From positions 1-64,000 of the forward strand of contig JASMLZ010000022.1 of NCBI GenBank assembly GCA_030748435.1: a stretch of DNA of 64,000 bases, written 5' to 3'. Source of the DNA: Gammaproteobacteria bacterium (GTDB lineage Bacteria > Pseudomonadota > Gammaproteobacteria > Pseudomonadales > Balneatricaceae). Shown here one piece after another: positions 56,926-64,000 of the stretch. The notes beneath the pieces were generated by a model. It had not been told where the DNA came from and did no database searches. It saw only the letters and a program-made list of their open reading frames with translations. A program made the position numbers and the translations under genes. Positions within the stretch are counted from its first letter, which is position 1. Each line of letters begins with the position of its first letter.

Positions 56926-58173
56926 TTATTCCTGATATTGCAAGTTACGAATTTGATTGGCTAACTGATCTAACTTGCGGTTAGTTTCTTGACGGAAGGT
57001 AACAATAGAATCCAAAGATTGTTCAGTCATATACAAGCGCTCATCGAGTTCTGCTGCCGTTTGCTCCATTGCACCAACAACACGCACTCGGCGCTGCAAG
57101 ATGGCTAACTCAGACTGCAACTGATCAATCACCATATTAATCTGCGCAACATCAGACATAGCTGAACTTAATAACTGCTCCTCCTGTTTACTCATTTGCG
57201 TGCGCAATACAGCCAGATCTTCGGTATTACGTTGGTTAATATCACCATTTTTTTGAGTCGCCTCACTGGTCAGTTCAGCCAGCGCATTTAAACTGGCCAA
57301 GCCAGCTTGTAAAACTTCACTGGTGGCACGTATTTCAATAAGTGATTGCTGGGCTTCACCAACACTGGTTTGCAAACTACCATTATCCGCCCGCATACTG
57401 ACCAGTGTCGACAAAACCTCGGCCAGCTCAGCTTTCTGCGTCTGTAATGCCCCCTGAGCAGCAGTTAAGCCTTTGTCTTGCTGTGATATTTTTGCGGTCA
57501 TTTGCTTATTACCAGCAACAATATTAGCAACACTAGTTTGCTGACTGGCAATCAGTTCTTGCTGTTTTTCTACCAGTGACGTTTGCGCAGCCAGTTGTTC
57601 CGTATGCTGCTGGATGCCCACACTATTGTTTTCTACCGCCTTCTTGTTCTCAACGATGGCTGGCTTGTTAGTTCGATAAGCCACACCCCACAACTTGTCA
57701 ATTTCTGAGTCAACAAACTTGCTGCGTTCCTTCACCCGGTCATCCAATAGCTTCACTTGTGCCTGCACCACCGTGCCTGATTTGTTCGCATTGACATCGG
57801 TTGCCACAACCAGAGCCTCCAACTCACCGATACGTTTACGGGCATGCCCCAACTCACCGCGTGAAACCGTCAGCATATCTTCCATATCAACAATACGGTT
57901 ATGCATCCACCAGCCACCAAAAGCCAGCATCGCAATGACCAGTAGCCAAGATAACCATAGACCAAAGCGATGCTTTGGTGCACTCACAGGTTCAACTGCT
58001 GCCTTAACAGCCAAAGGGGTTGGGTGAATGGTTGCTTCCCTCTGGCCCGTTGCGCTACCACCCTGTTTGCTAGTACTTGCTGTGGGCTGGCTTGCTACCC
58101 CACGGAAAGCCTTTATTTCATCAGAATCTGGCTTGAGCATTGGTATATCTTCGATATCATCACGTCTGGGCAT
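56926..58173 (-). CDS. Membrane-anchored coiled-coil protein of unknown function
   Basis: 415 residues, not recognised. An acidic, Ser/Thr-rich cytoplasmic head (about 1-65) precedes one transmembrane helix (LWLSWLLVIAMLAFGGWWM, about 72-92). The remaining 320 residues are almost wholly predicted coiled coil outside the cytoplasm, starting at NRIVDMEDMLTVSRGELGHARKRI and ending in QLANQIRNLQYQE. This is the shape of cell-envelope scaffold or chaperone proteins. It is alone on its strand, convergent with the LysR gene. Confidence 0.8.
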   Translation of the reverse strand: MPRRDDIEDIPMLKPDSDEIKAFRGVASQPTASTSKQGGSATGQREATIHPTPLAVKAAVEPVSAPKHRFGLWLSWLLVIAMLAFGGWWMHNRIVDMEDMLTVSRGELGHARKRIGELEALVVATDVNANKSGTVVQAQVKLLDDRVKERSKFVDSEIDKLWGVAYRTNKPAIVENKKAVENNSVGIQQHTEQLAAQTSLVEKQQELIASQQTSVANIVAGNKQMTAKISQQDKGLTAAQGALQTQKAELAEVLSTLVSMRADNGSLQTSVGEAQQSLIEIRATSEVLQAGLASLNALAELTSEATQKNGDINQRNTEDLAVLRTQMSKQEEQLLSSAMSDVAQINMVIDQLQSELAILQRRVRVVGAMEQTAAELDERLYMTEQSLDSIVTFRQETNRKLDQLANQIRNLQYQE

Positions 58174-58555
58174 GTATATAAATCCTTTAGCGCATTAAGG
58201 GTTCTATTTATGCCATCCAAAAGCGGCACATTTGACCCTATGCATTAGTCACCGTTCAACCGGTAAAAATAGCATGATTTTAACCATATGTAGAGTTGTT
58301 CGACAAAATTTATGCACCTTTAGTTCAGGAGTTAAGACCGAAAAGAAGGTCTAAACAATACCTTAATTCTATTGTTGGCTCACTATGCCGTTAATCATAT
58401 GCCAGCAAACCAACCAACAGGACACTATTATTAGCCTGCTGTACTGGGCTGGTAAACACCAAAACAGGCATAGTGAAGATCCTCTTTAACATTGACTGTG
58501 GCAAAATTTAACTTATATAATCACACCGAATATGGCCAATATATAGGATGTCCAA
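58174..58555. other. Gap upstream of the YeeE/YedE pair
   Basis: Mostly AT-rich with no supported gene. A 34-codon frame exists at 58385-58489 but has no ribosome-binding site. A short AGACC/GGTCT hairpin lies near 58335-58355. The right end holds the promoter listed separately. A promoter for the leftward coiled-coil gene must also lie in this interval, but was not identified. Confidence 0.5.
58492..58521 (+). promoter_or_regulatory. Sigma-70 promoter of the YeeE/YedE pair
   Basis: TTGACT (58492-58497) and TATAAT (58516-58521) are separated by 18 bases, and transcription should start about 28 bases before the GTG start at 58556. This is a near-consensus promoter. Confidence 0.7.
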
Positions 58556-58975
58556 GTGCTAGAAAAACTACCCATGACGGCCCTTTATGGAGGCGTTCTT
58601 ATTGGCCTGAGTGCTACCATGCTATTAGCATTTAATGGTCGTATTGCCGGCATTAGTGGCATTCTTTACCGCTTGTTGTTTAGCCATCTGGATGCTTATG
58701 AGCGCAGTTGGCGCCTGGCTTTTCTGGTTGGGCTTTTGGCTGGTGGTTATATGCTTCTACCAATTGAATTTGAGCTGCGCAAAGGCTATTCCAGCCTACT
58801 TTTGGCCTGCTCTGGTCTGGCTGTGGGTATTGGCACACGCATCGGTAATGGCTGCACCAGCGGCCATGGTGTATGCGGCATCGGCTTATTAGCTGGCCGA
58901 TCTATTATCGCCACCTTAGTCTTTATCGTCAGCGGTATTATTACCGTGACCATACTAGGTTCATTTACAGGCTAA
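58556..58975 (+). CDS. YeeE/YedE sulfur transporter subunit, first half
   Basis: A 139-residue membrane protein of the DUF395/YeeE family with four helices. It contains the signature GNGCTSGHGVCGIG, whose cysteine is thought to relay thiosulfate or sulfide through the pore. Start is GTG 58556 with AGGA seven bases upstream; a later in-frame ATG exists. It forms a two-gene unit with the next gene, each being half of the full-length YeeE type (PmpA/PmpB arrangement). Confidence 0.85.
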   Translation: MLEKLPMTALYGGVLIGLSATMLLAFNGRIAGISGILYRLLFSHLDAYERSWRLAFLVGLLAGGYMLLPIEFELRKGYSSLLLACSGLAVGIGTRIGNGCTSGHGVCGIGLLAGRSIIATLVFIVSGIITVTILGSFTG

Positions 58976-58987
58976 GAGGGGCAATAT

Positions 58988-59401
58988 ATGCAACGCGTTA
59001 TCATTGCCTTGCTGGCCGGCATCATATTTGGTGCCGGTCTGGTGCTTGCCGAGATGGTTAACCCCATTAAAGTGCAGGGTTTTCTTGATCTGTTTGGTAA
59101 CTGGGATCCCAGCCTGATTTTGGTTATGGGAGGTGCAGTAACCATCACCCTGCTGAGTTCACGCTTTATTTTGCGTCGGACAAAGCCTATTCTTGCAGAT
59201 CGCTTCCATACACCCGTGCGTTCCCTAGTTGACCGCCGCCTGATACTTGGTGCAGTGCTATTTGGCATTGGCTGGGGTCTTAGTGGCTACTGCCCAGGTC
59301 CGGGCTTAATCAATGCCATGATCAACCCGACTGAAGCCATGGTATTTATTCCAGCTTTGATTATTGGTGGCTGGATTGGACAAACGCTATCAGCTAGCTA
59401 G
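58988..59401 (+). CDS. YeeE/YedE sulfur transporter subunit, second half
   Basis: A 137-residue partner of the preceding gene with four membrane helices. The conserved SGYCPGPGLINA contains the other pore cysteine. AGAGGGG lies just upstream of ATG 58988. The stop overlaps the tail of the convergent YqcC gene by eight bases. No sulfurtransferase, BigR-type regulator or blh gene is adjacent, so the substrate (thiosulfate, sulfide or selenium species) cannot be inferred from neighbours. Confidence 0.85.
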   Translation: MQRVIIALLAGIIFGAGLVLAEMVNPIKVQGFLDLFGNWDPSLILVMGGAVTITLLSSRFILRRTKPILADRFHTPVRSLVDRRLILGAVLFGIGWGLSGYCPGPGLINAMINPTEAMVFIPALIIGGWIGQTLSAS

Positions 59402-59720
59402 TCAAAAGCATATCCAAACGTTTGACACTATCCAAAATACCCTTTGACTGGTCTTGCATATCAACCAAGGCCTCAGCCGCCATTGGATACATGGCACTCT
59501 TGTCTGGCAACTGTTTGTTAGACTCCACCATATAACGCATACGTGGCACAAAAATCCACTGTAACCAACTAGTAAAGCTCATGGTGTCACAACAAAAGGG
59601 TTGGCTACTCATCATCGCTTCTTCAGAAGGCGATAAATCACTCCACAAACCCACATTTTCCATTTCCCGTTGTAAAACCCCTAACTCACGCAACACCTGC
59701 GCGGGTTGTTCTGATACCAT
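59394..59720 (-). CDS. YqcC family (DUF446) protein
   Basis: A 108-residue helical protein with the family pattern LRELGVLQREMENVGLW, then QPFCCDTMSFTSWLQWIFVPRM. YqcC proteins are small, widespread and uncharacterised. Its last codons overlap the end of the convergent transporter gene, so the two mRNAs are antisense over their tails. Confidence 0.85.
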   Translation of the reverse strand: MVSEQPAQVLRELGVLQREMENVGLWSDLSPSEEAMMSSQPFCCDTMSFTSWLQWIFVPRMRYMVESNKQLPDKSAMYPMAAEALVDMQDQSKGILDSVKRLDMLLTS

Positions 59721-59896
59721 TTTTTATCCTTAAAGGCTGCCCAACTCATTAGCAGCAGACTAGTGACAGAGACACTATAGATTGATTATAGCACCCGGCA
59801 AATCAAATAGGTGGTTCAAGCCACAGAGCTTTAGCGACCAAGACCATTCTATCATCTTCACAGAGTAAACTCAGCCATTAACCAACGCTGGTCTGG

Positions 59897-60235
59897 TTAT
59901 ATACTTGCCACCAAAACACCGCTTTGTACCAATACCATATATAAAGCAGTGCCTCCCATTATACTTACCAATGACTGCCGCCAAACAATATGCAGCACTA
60001 TGGTAGTTAGCAAACCCAACAACTCAGGTACAAAATTAATCGACATGATATCTTCATGCTTAAAACTATATACCAATAACAGCACCATTAGCACAGGAGG
60101 CAGATAATGTCCCAGATAGTTCAGTAATGGGTGATCCGAGGCCTTACTCAGCACCACAAAAGGCAGCGCTCGGGTGAGAAACGTCGCGACAGCCATGACC
60201 AGCATAACCAACATCAAGTGATAGGTGCTTTCCAT
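59897..60235 (-). CDS. azlD: Branched-chain amino acid exporter small subunit AzlD
   Basis: A 112-residue protein with four membrane helices. The conserved start AVATFLTRALPFVVL and YLGHYLPPVLMVLLLVYSF place it in the AzlD family. Its ATG lies within azlC (22-base overlap), so the pair is coupled. AzlCD exports branched-chain amino acids or, in E. coli as YgaZH, L-valine and methionine. Confidence 0.9.
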   Translation of the reverse strand: MESTYHLMLVMLVMAVATFLTRALPFVVLSKASDHPLLNYLGHYLPPVLMVLLLVYSFKHEDIMSINFVPELLGLLTTIVLHIVWRQSLVSIMGGTALYMVLVQSGVLVASI

Positions 60236-60912
60236 TGCTGGACTCCTTTAGACATTAGTAACACCGTTAAAGCCAGCAAACAAGCAACCAGTAGCATTTG
60301 CTCACGGCTGATAAAGAGCAAGGTGCCCAAACCAATACCCAAGGCCAATATAAACACCAGTGGTTTGCGAACCACTTTATATTGCTCAATAGCCAACACC
60401 ATAAATAAGGCCGGCAGGGCAAATTCCATACCCAGTGTAGAAAAACTCAATTGCCCACCTAACCAGCCTCCAAGACCGCAACCCAGCACCCAGTAGCCCT
60501 GATTTAGAGCCGTTACCAATAGCTTAAACTGAGAGCGATCAAGATGGGCGGGGATATTTGTGACAGTGTATAGGGCGTAGGTTTCATCAGTTAAACCAAA
60601 GATCATATACCAGCGCTGCCAGCCCTTGTTTGGCAACCGGCCAAGCAATGACAAACCATAAAAAACATGGCGCATATTAAGTAGTAGAGTGGCGGTAAAT
60701 ATTTCCACAAGCCCAGCTTGATTAGCCAACAAACCCACCGCCAAAAATTGTGCCGCACCCGCGAACACGACCACGCCCATAAGGCCGGCAAACAGCCAAT
60801 GGTAGCCTAAATCAGCAAATAATATACCAAAGGCAACACCCAAAGGCACATAGCCAAACAACACCGGCATGCTGGCTCGAAATGCAAACGCCAAGGGAGT
60901 TTCGGGGCTCAT
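60214..60912 (-). CDS. azlC: Branched-chain amino acid exporter large subunit AzlC
   Basis: A 232-residue membrane protein with the AzlC signature FGYVPLGVAFGILFADLG followed by GLMGVVVFAGAAQFLAVGLL, about seven helices. ATG 60912 gives the normal start; in-frame codons upstream of it extend 20 residues with no support. Together with azlD it forms the exporter. No regulator (Lrp-like) is adjacent. Confidence 0.9.
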   Translation of the reverse strand: MSPETPLAFAFRASMPVLFGYVPLGVAFGILFADLGYHWLFAGLMGVVVFAGAAQFLAVGLLANQAGLVEIFTATLLLNMRHVFYGLSLLGRLPNKGWQRWYMIFGLTDETYALYTVTNIPAHLDRSQFKLLVTALNQGYWVLGCGLGGWLGGQLSFSTLGMEFALPALFMVLAIEQYKVVRKPLVFILALGIGLGTLLFISREQMLLVACLLALTVLLMSKGVQQWKAPIT

Positions 60913-61339
60913 AATAATCTTAAAACCGTTGCCAAAAACAAGGCTAAACACAGGGTCCGGCGATAGTAGCAATGTCCCTATTAGAGGTCAATGTAAGACC
61001 CATAATCATTAACGGCTACCCGCACCCTGCCGGGTAAAGTGAGGGAGTTTACCAGACCCGCCATCTGCTTCTGCTTGGTGCCCAAACCAGGCGCAATGGC
61101 AAAAGCATAATCAAGTACTAAACTCTATTAAATATAATTATCCCAGATTCCGCAGTTGACCGTGCATTCGTCTTTTAACGTATTGAATATGAACAATATT
61201 TGACAAGAGTACCCTTCACCAGTTGGGTGCAGCACCATGCGGAATCTAGAATTATTTACACCAATCAAAAAATCACGCCCATAAGCAACAAAACACGGGC
61301 TGTCATAGCAACTTAAATATCAATAACCAATAGAGAAAA
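60913..61339. other. Gap between azlC and the wzz-like gene, with inverted repeat element
   Basis: No gene is seen. At 61145-61154 and 61238-61247 lie perfect 10-base inverted repeats (AGATTCCGCA and TGCGGAATCT) 83 bases apart. AT-rich flanks bring AATTAT to both outer sides. The middle contains ACCC/GGGT pairing. A promoter for the wzz-like gene must lie near the right end. Confidence 0.5.
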
Positions 61340-62863
61340 ATGATGGATACAGCACAAGAGAATACGGCGCCAGTGACTACAGATGAGATTGACCTGCGCG
61401 ATATAATAAAGCCGCTTTGGTGCAACAGATGGTACATTCTTTTGTGGGGCATCCTTTGTGCTCTGGTCATCACTATTTATCAATTGGGTGGCATCACACT
61501 TAACAAAAATGATCAGGCCCAAATGCAGATTTATTTTGATTTTCAAGGTGCCAGCGATGGTATCTACCCCAATGGTACCCAGTTCTCACCACTCGAACTC
61601 TTGTCAGACCCTGTATTAAGTGCAGTTTATAAGCGCCATATCGATAGCGATATCAGTTACGATAACTTTAGCCGGGCTTTAACCCTAACCCCCAATTTTT
61701 CCGGGGCCGAGCAACTCGAAGCGATTGTTACCCAACTTGCTGCCCAGGACAAAGGCTTATCAGTAAGTGAGTTTAATGACTCTGTAGCAACCTACACAGC
61801 GTCACTGCACAAACATTCGCAAACTCATATTACCCTGTCTTTAGACCTGGCTATTGTACAGGGCAATATGGCACAGGCGACTCGTATTCTAACCGCTATT
61901 GCGGATACTTGGGCCACCCAAGCTCTAACTGATCGCGGGGTGATGAAACTATACAAACCTCATATCAGCAGTCAAATTATTACCTCCACAGATAGCGAAC
62001 TGATCAAGATCAACATCTTAACTGATACTCAGCAACGACTTGCAGAGACCGTAACGGAATATTTTGCCGATCCGCAGCTTGCCTCTTTAACGGATCCTGA
62101 ATCCGGCCTGACGCTGGCCGATCTATCACTCTTACTAAGTACCGAGGACAAGTATAAGATCTCTATCTTAAGAGAAATGGTTATCCGGTCGGGAGGAGTT
62201 AGTGGCAGTACTGCATGGTATAAGGGCTTTCGTGAAGCACGGCTGGTTAGACTAGAAAGAGACCGTGACCGTTTGCAACGCATGGTAACAGTATATGATG
62301 ATGCTATGGCACAATTCAGCCAACATCAGCAAACACAAACACGAGGGGTAGGCGCAGCAAATCAGTCACCAACCAGCCAAGCTATTTACTCGCCGCAATA
62401 TAGTGAAGATCTGGTCAATTCACTGTTGCAACTGGGCTCAAAAATGGCCGACCCTGAATATCGCAAAACCCTATTAGACGAGAAACTGAACTATGCTGCG
62501 CAACTACAACAGACCATTACAGAAATAGAATTCTATCACTCCACCGCTAATAACGATAATGAGGCCAGACTAGATATCGAGACCATCAATCAGCTTATTG
62601 AAGCGTCCACGGTCAGACTAACTGATATCAATAATGCATTAACTGGTATTGCAAAACTGGCTAACGAACGTTTCTTATCTGACAATGGCCAGTTGTATAG
62701 TTTACAAGGCGCCATCCAGCATGTAGCCACTGGTAGTCTGTCTGGCTCATTGCAGATAAAAGTACTGCTGGCCTTTTTATTAGGCTGTTTTTTCGGTGTC
62801 ATACTGGTTTTTTTCAAGCTGTTAATAACATCTAACGTAGCATCATCAGAACCAGTAAGGTAA
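61340..62863 (+). CDS. Wzz/chain-length-determinant-like polysaccharide co-polymerase
   Basis: 507 residues: an N-terminal cytoplasmic stretch that starts EIDLRDIIKPLW, a first helix (WYILLWGILCALVITIY, about 33-50), a roughly 430-residue periplasmic domain with helical coiled regions, and a second helix near the C-terminus (LLAFLLGCFFGVILVFF). This is the PCP topology that sets the length of O-antigen or exopolysaccharide chains. The periplasmic segment YPNGTQFSPLELLSDPVL is Wzz-like. No polysaccharide genes lie nearby. Confidence 0.8.
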   Translation: MMDTAQENTAPVTTDEIDLRDIIKPLWCNRWYILLWGILCALVITIYQLGGITLNKNDQAQMQIYFDFQGASDGIYPNGTQFSPLELLSDPVLSAVYKRHIDSDISYDNFSRALTLTPNFSGAEQLEAIVTQLAAQDKGLSVSEFNDSVATYTASLHKHSQTHITLSLDLAIVQGNMAQATRILTAIADTWATQALTDRGVMKLYKPHISSQIITSTDSELIKINILTDTQQRLAETVTEYFADPQLASLTDPESGLTLADLSLLLSTEDKYKISILREMVIRSGGVSGSTAWYKGFREARLVRLERDRDRLQRMVTVYDDAMAQFSQHQQTQTRGVGAANQSPTSQAIYSPQYSEDLVNSLLQLGSKMADPEYRKTLLDEKLNYAAQLQQTITEIEFYHSTANNDNEARLDIETINQLIEASTVRLTDINNALTGIAKLANERFLSDNGQLYSLQGAIQHVATGSLSGSLQIKVLLAFLLGCFFGVILVFFKLLITSNVASSEPVR

Positions 62864-63226
62864 GGATTTACCCCCTTAGTCGTTTTCTTACCAGCAGGAA
62901 TTTAAGCCGACAGCAACAGTATGTTTTCGGCACAATCTCTTCTATCAAAAGAGCCAGAATCCCAGAAGTGCCTTGGCAAACTGCCAGCAATATAAATTTA
63001 ATAAGCCTTCAAATTGTTAAGCTATTTCATAACAATCAAAAAAGGCGTCATAGCCATCTTGGCGGTGTCAGTCCAGATCAGTTCGAGCGGGCCTCAAAAT
63101 GAGGCTGTGGAGTGTCATGTTTTCTGGGGGAAGTCCACCATGGACGTCCCCTATGATTACATCGCAATATTGCGCATTGCACATACGGATAGGAACCTCA
63201 AAAATAGGAATGTTTTACACTCGCAT

Positions 63227-63247
63227 TTTGGTGTCTATTTGGTGTCT
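63227..63247. repeat. Two direct TTTGGTGTCT repeats, possible integrase arm sites
   Basis: Two identical 10-base copies are separated by a single A (11-base period, one helical turn), 67 bases from the 3' end of the tRNA-Val gene. Tandem sites of this length and spacing are typical of arm-type integrase sites in att regions. Confidence 0.35.
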
Positions 63248-63262
63248 GCGATAACCACAAAC

Positions 63263-63302
63263 AAAAACAGCCGCTCGGCATTACCCGTAAGCGGCTGTTT
63301 TT
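63263..63302 (-). terminator. Intrinsic terminator of tRNA-Val
   Basis: A 13-base perfect stem (AAAAACAGCCGCT at 63263-63275 against AGCGGCTGTTTTT at 63290-63302) with a 14-base loop, flanked by A and T runs on both sides, so it can work in both directions. It lies 12 bases beyond the tRNA 3' end. Confidence 0.92.
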
Positions 63303-63313
63303 GAAAGATATTC

Positions 63314-63390
<77 letters not shown>

Positions 63391-63404
63391 GAAGTGAGGC
63401 CGGA

Positions 63405-63433
63405 ATGATACGGATATTAGTCTGTTAAATCAA
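63405..63433 (-). promoter_or_regulatory. Sigma-70 promoter of tRNA-Val
   Basis: On the minus strand TTGATT (63428-63433) and TATCAT (63405-63410) are spaced by 17 bases. A GC-rich discriminator (TCCGGCC) follows, typical of stringently controlled stable RNA promoters. Transcription should begin a few bases before the tRNA. Confidence 0.75.
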
Positions 63434-63489
63434 GACCTAAGGCCATCTTTCATTGCTGATTTTCCAGTTTATGCACAAGACCAGCTGCA

Positions 63490-64000
63490 TTACTCTGCTG
63501 ACATCAAATGAGCTTTTAATTCATGTAGTTGATCACGATACTGGGCGGCCTGTTCAAACTGTAGATTCTTGGCGGCTTCAAACATAGCGTCTTCAATTTT
63601 AGCAATTTGTTGGCTGATTTCTTTGGCACTCATGCCAGTGGCATCAATACCATAAGCTGCTTGCTGATCTGCCACCTGACGACGGGATTTGCCATCACGT
63701 TTTTTACCGGAACCAGGCGCATAGGCACCTTCCATAATATCCTGCACGGATTTCTGCACGCCCTTGGGGGTGATATTGTGGTCAATATTAAACTGCAACT
63801 GTTTAGCTCGCCGACGTTCTGTTTCATCAATGGCTCGTTGCATGGAGCCAGTCATTCGGTCTGCATAAAGGATCGCCTTGCCATGTAAATTACGCGCGGC
63901 GCGGCCTATGGTCTGAATCAGGGAGCGCTCGGAGCGCAGGAAGCCTTCTTTATCGGCATCCAAAATAGTCACCAGCGACACTTCCGGCATATCCAGACCT
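63490..64000 (-). CDS. uvrB: UvrABC excinuclease subunit B, C-terminal part
   Basis: Nucleotide-excision repair damage-verification subunit. The visible 170 codons begin with [23 protein letters not shown] (helicase motif V region) and include QTIGRAARN (motif VI), [10 protein letters not shown], and the C-terminal UVR domain that contacts UvrC ([25 protein letters not shown]). The gene is complete at its 3' end (stop at 63490) and runs off the right edge at 64000, so the start is outside the window. Nothing suggests a defect. Confidence 0.96.
   Translation of the reverse strand, partial: GLDMPEVSLVTILDADKEGFLRSERSLIQTIGRAARNLHGKAILYADRMTGSMQRAIDETERRRAKQLQFNIDHNITPKGVQKSVQDIMEGAYAPGSGKKRDGKSRRQVADQQAAYGIDATGMSAKEISQQIAKIEDAMFEAAKNLQFEQAAQYRDQLHELKAHLMSAE

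Larger units (their letters stand above)
62864..63313. other. Gap between the wzz-like gene and tRNA-Val
   Basis: No intact gene is seen; a 96-codon frame (63014-63304) runs through the terminator and is not credible. It holds an imperfect hairpin at 63127-63151 (GGGG-GTCC/GGAC-CCCC) and two direct TTTGGTGTCT repeats (63227-63236, 63238-63247), followed by the terminator of the tRNA gene. Confidence 0.5.

Noticed and set aside
58385-58489. 34-codon + strand frame starting MPLIICQQTNQQ
   Set aside because: No ribosome-binding site and no homologue recognised; chance frame in an AT-rich gap.
63014-63304. 96-codon + strand frame before tRNA-Val
   Set aside because: It runs through the tRNA terminator hairpin and has no recognisable features; considered as an integrase tail but no integrase motif (R-H-R-Y) can be seen.

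Overview
The window is a chromosomal segment of a gammaproteobacterium of the Pseudomonas/Cellvibrio/Oceanospirillum kind, probably marine. The evidence is gene content and gene order: gyrA-serC-pheA-(tyrA-aroA fusion)-cmk-rpsA-ihfB-lapA-lapB-pyrF, pilB-pilC-coaE-yacG, ccmABCDEFGHI beside a ParA-like ATPase, smc/zipA, and a CrbS/CrbR-type acetate regulon. Base composition looks even and moderate. There is no recognisable phage, insertion sequence, CRISPR array, toxin-antitoxin pair or defence island. It is mostly core genome with small lineage-specific losses and rearrangements.

Layout. 1-446: gene-free. 447-2957 (+): proS, arsC-like reductase, DUF2069 membrane protein. 3060-8872 (-): zipA with an expanded repeat linker, a 640-base gap with a possible decayed gene, then smc. 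8918-15858 (-): complete cytochrome c maturation operon ccmABCDEFGHI, including a 54-residue ccmD. 16223-17011 (-): ParA-like ATPase, here without flagellar or chemotaxis genes. 17105-28656: acetate module with a DnaQ-like exonuclease, a cNMP/CBS/DUF294 protein, an acetate-type symporter with its DUF4212 partner, a transporter-fused hybrid kinase (CrbS type), a LuxR-type regulator (CrbR type) and acs. 28954-33572 (-): YheU, a degenerate exonuclease-like protein, pilA, yacG, coaE, pilC, pilB. 33639-37597 (-): dgt, a ComEA-like protein, pyrF, lapB, lapA. 37800-47652 (-): ihfB, rpsA, cmk, tyrA-aroA, pheA, serC, gyrA. 47873-49400 (+): ubiG, yciK. 49475-56880: a DUF3549 protein, a GIY-YIG protein, then a four-gene operon with a divergent LysR regulator. 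56926-62863: membrane coiled-coil protein, paired YeeE/YedE sulfur transporters, YqcC, AzlCD exporter, Wzz-like protein. 63314-64000: tRNA-Val(GAC) with its own promoter and terminator, and the 3' part of uvrB.

How the genes work together. The acetate block would take up acetate (symporter), activate it (Acs), and sense and regulate it (CrbS-CrbR), with the DUF294 and exonuclease genes as conserved companions. The aro/ser/phe/tyr genes supply aromatic amino acids and are linked to replication and translation genes (gyrA, cmk, rpsA, ihfB).

The best candidate for undescribed biology is the operon at 50874-55839. It encodes an aldehyde dehydrogenase, an M19-dipeptidase-like protein that has lost part of its metal site, a 567-residue protein I cannot place, and a DUF3726-like protein, with a divergent LysR gene. 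Other notable items are the 15-bp repeat array in zipA, a dyad centred near -70 of a TATAAT box upstream of acs, the missing pilD, hisC, mupP and ligA at their usual places, a pilin with a 25-residue leader, and possible attachment-site or repeat elements near tRNA-Val, wzz and yciK.
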